A DNA stretch of 64,000 nucleotides from Owenia fusiformis. Its lineage: Eukaryota; Annelida; Polychaeta; Sabellida; Oweniidae. A model generated the notes under the pieces. It ran no database searches. It was not told the origin of the DNA and saw only the letters and a program-made list of their open reading frames with translations. Shown here piece after piece: positions 62,790 to 64,000 of the stretch (the stretch's first letter is position 1; each line of letters begins with the position of its first letter). The position numbers and the translations under genes are program-made. Where the stretch lies: positions 49,803,885 to 49,867,884 of the forward strand of contig CAIIXF020000001.1 in assembly GCA_903813345.2 (NCBI GenBank), given 5' to 3'.

Positions 62790-62997
62790 GTAAGTGACTC
62801 ATTCATTTTCACCTCCAGTTATTATGATGGGATTATGTCACGATATTGTAATTGATAGACTTAATTCAATTTGGAATTCAATTATGGAATGAAACATCAT
62901 TGATGATATTAAATGATAGATCAGATCAAGCATAGATCATTGAATGATTCATTTATATTATAGAATGGATTTTTAACAACTAGTGCTTGTATTTTTA

Positions 62998-63210
62998 TTA
63001 TTCCATCGAATGAAGTTAGGAGGGATATAGGGAATGCCTCCGTCCATCTGTCCGTCCCTCTGTCTGTCCGTCCATCTGTACGTACATACATACATCCATC
63101 CGTCTGTCCGGGCAATAACTCAAATACGTCCATCTGCTAAAGTTCTGCTTTAAAGCTGATTTTCAAAATGACCACTCGTTTCAAAATGGCGGTCATTTTA
63201 GTGCCGATAT
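62998..63210 (+). mobile_element. Fragment of a TCCCACCGAAC-family pearl-like element
   Basis: TTCCATCGAATGAAGTTAGG, GGGATATAGGG and a GTCC/GTCT microsatellite lead to GGCAATAACTCAAATAC and one AAAATGGCGGTCATTTT. The rest of the core and the 3' hairpin are missing. Confidence 0.55.
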
Positions 63211-64000
63211 TACAGTATAATTTAGATACAATATATAAAACTGTAAAATAGCAATGTGTTTTAAATGTAAAAAGTTATATAGGACATTAATAAAGCGAGA
63301 AATGTAGATATTTAAGAAACGCATGGCAGCCATCTTGAAAAATTTACGATTTTTGCTGTTACTAAAATAAACTAATAGAAGGATTTTGTTCATATTTGAT
63401 ATGGCACATTAGCATGGCACACTTTCTTATGACACTTTGGCTAGTAGGCAGCCATTTTTCGAAAAATGGCCACCATTTACATGTATGTGCGTGCGATTTT
63501 GTTTAAATTTTATATGTGCCTACTTAGAAGCATATTACACTTTCTTATGACAATTTGGCTAGTGAGCGACCATTTTTATTTAATGATTTTGCAATAACTG
63601 AAAAGGTAGTACAGGGATTTTGTGAAAATAGCAGCAGGCCATCCAACTGTCCAGCAATTTGCGTATTTGTCACTCATTTGCTGGAAAATTTGAAGTCACG
63701 CCAATTTTAAGCATTTTACCTGATTATTGTCGAAAACGCCAAAAAAAACAACACATATCATACTGACTTTTCACGCGGATGCCGTGTATGTCACACATTT
63801 TCCTCAAAATATTTTGTACCTATGCTAAAGCTCTATGGTGTGTTTTAAGTGCTTACCAGTAGGCAATGGAGCCAGTCAGTTTTTATCAGCCAACTGATTA
63901 TTTCAGTATTGTATGTATAGGAATAGGAAAATAGCATGGATTGTGCTAATGGAGTTTAGACCAGCTTAAATCTTTGTAACACATCCTCAGGAGCATTAAG
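63211..64000. other. DIS3L2 intron, no exon seen
   Basis: It contains repeat-like GCAGCCATTTTTCGAAAAATGG words but no recognisable DIS3L2 exon. Confidence 0.45.

Noticed and set aside
63985-64000. Acceptor-like CCTCAG near the window end as the next DIS3L2 exon
   Set aside because: In the required phase 0 it reads GAG CAT TAA, an immediate stop, and does not resemble the expected DIS3L2 sequence.

Overview
This window looks like nuclear DNA of an animal, most likely a mollusc or another lophotrochozoan. Three things point that way: split genes with GT-AG introns, spliceosomal U1 and U6 snRNA genes, and many short elements built like the bivalve 'pearl' / non-autonomous Helentron repeats (a GTCC/GTCT microsatellite, a core of 145-162 bp tandem repeats, and a hairpin at the 3' end). 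The species call is an inference.

One host gene frames the window. Ten in-phase exons of the 3'-5' exoribonuclease DIS3L2 lie on the + strand: nine between 117 and 7212, and the tenth at 62685-62789. The intron between exons nine and ten is 55.5 kb and holds everything else. The 5' and 3' ends of DIS3L2 lie outside the window.

Inside that giant intron, from left to right, are: pearl-like elements (7.6-9.1 kb); a complete four-exon gene on the minus strand for a 188-residue sarcoplasmic calcium-binding-protein-like EF-hand protein (17204 down to 10538) whose own introns are full of small transposons; a 7.4 kb Ngaro-type tyrosine-recombinase retrotransposon on the minus strand (18511-25912) with split direct repeats, an SGNH-hydrolase ORF, a gag-like ORF, RT, RNase H and recombinase; a ~150 bp tandem-repeat field (27.7-33.0 kb) with a U6 snRNA gene; a tandem family of U1 snRNA genes (three copies at 34.6-37.3 kb and a fourth at 53.0 kb); a 14.5 kb block that splits the U1 family, made of one small TIR transposon and six head-to-tail copies of a Helentron-like element; another pearl-like element; an intronless seven-transmembrane receptor gene (57508-60099) with an N-terminal stalk of 26 copies of a 13-residue repeat, nearly all carrying an N-glycosylation sequon; and more pearl-like elements before the last DIS3L2 exon.

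The strongest leads are the repeat-stalk receptor, the snRNA cluster inside a coding gene, the tandem Helentron-like array, the young Ngaro-like element with a structured leader and one in-frame TGA between RT and RNase H, a 167 bp tandem duplication that copies a DIS3L2 splice donor four times, and a 58 bp loopless palindrome inserted with a 5 bp target duplication. All splice junctions were assigned by eye from consensus and phase, and no database search was possible.
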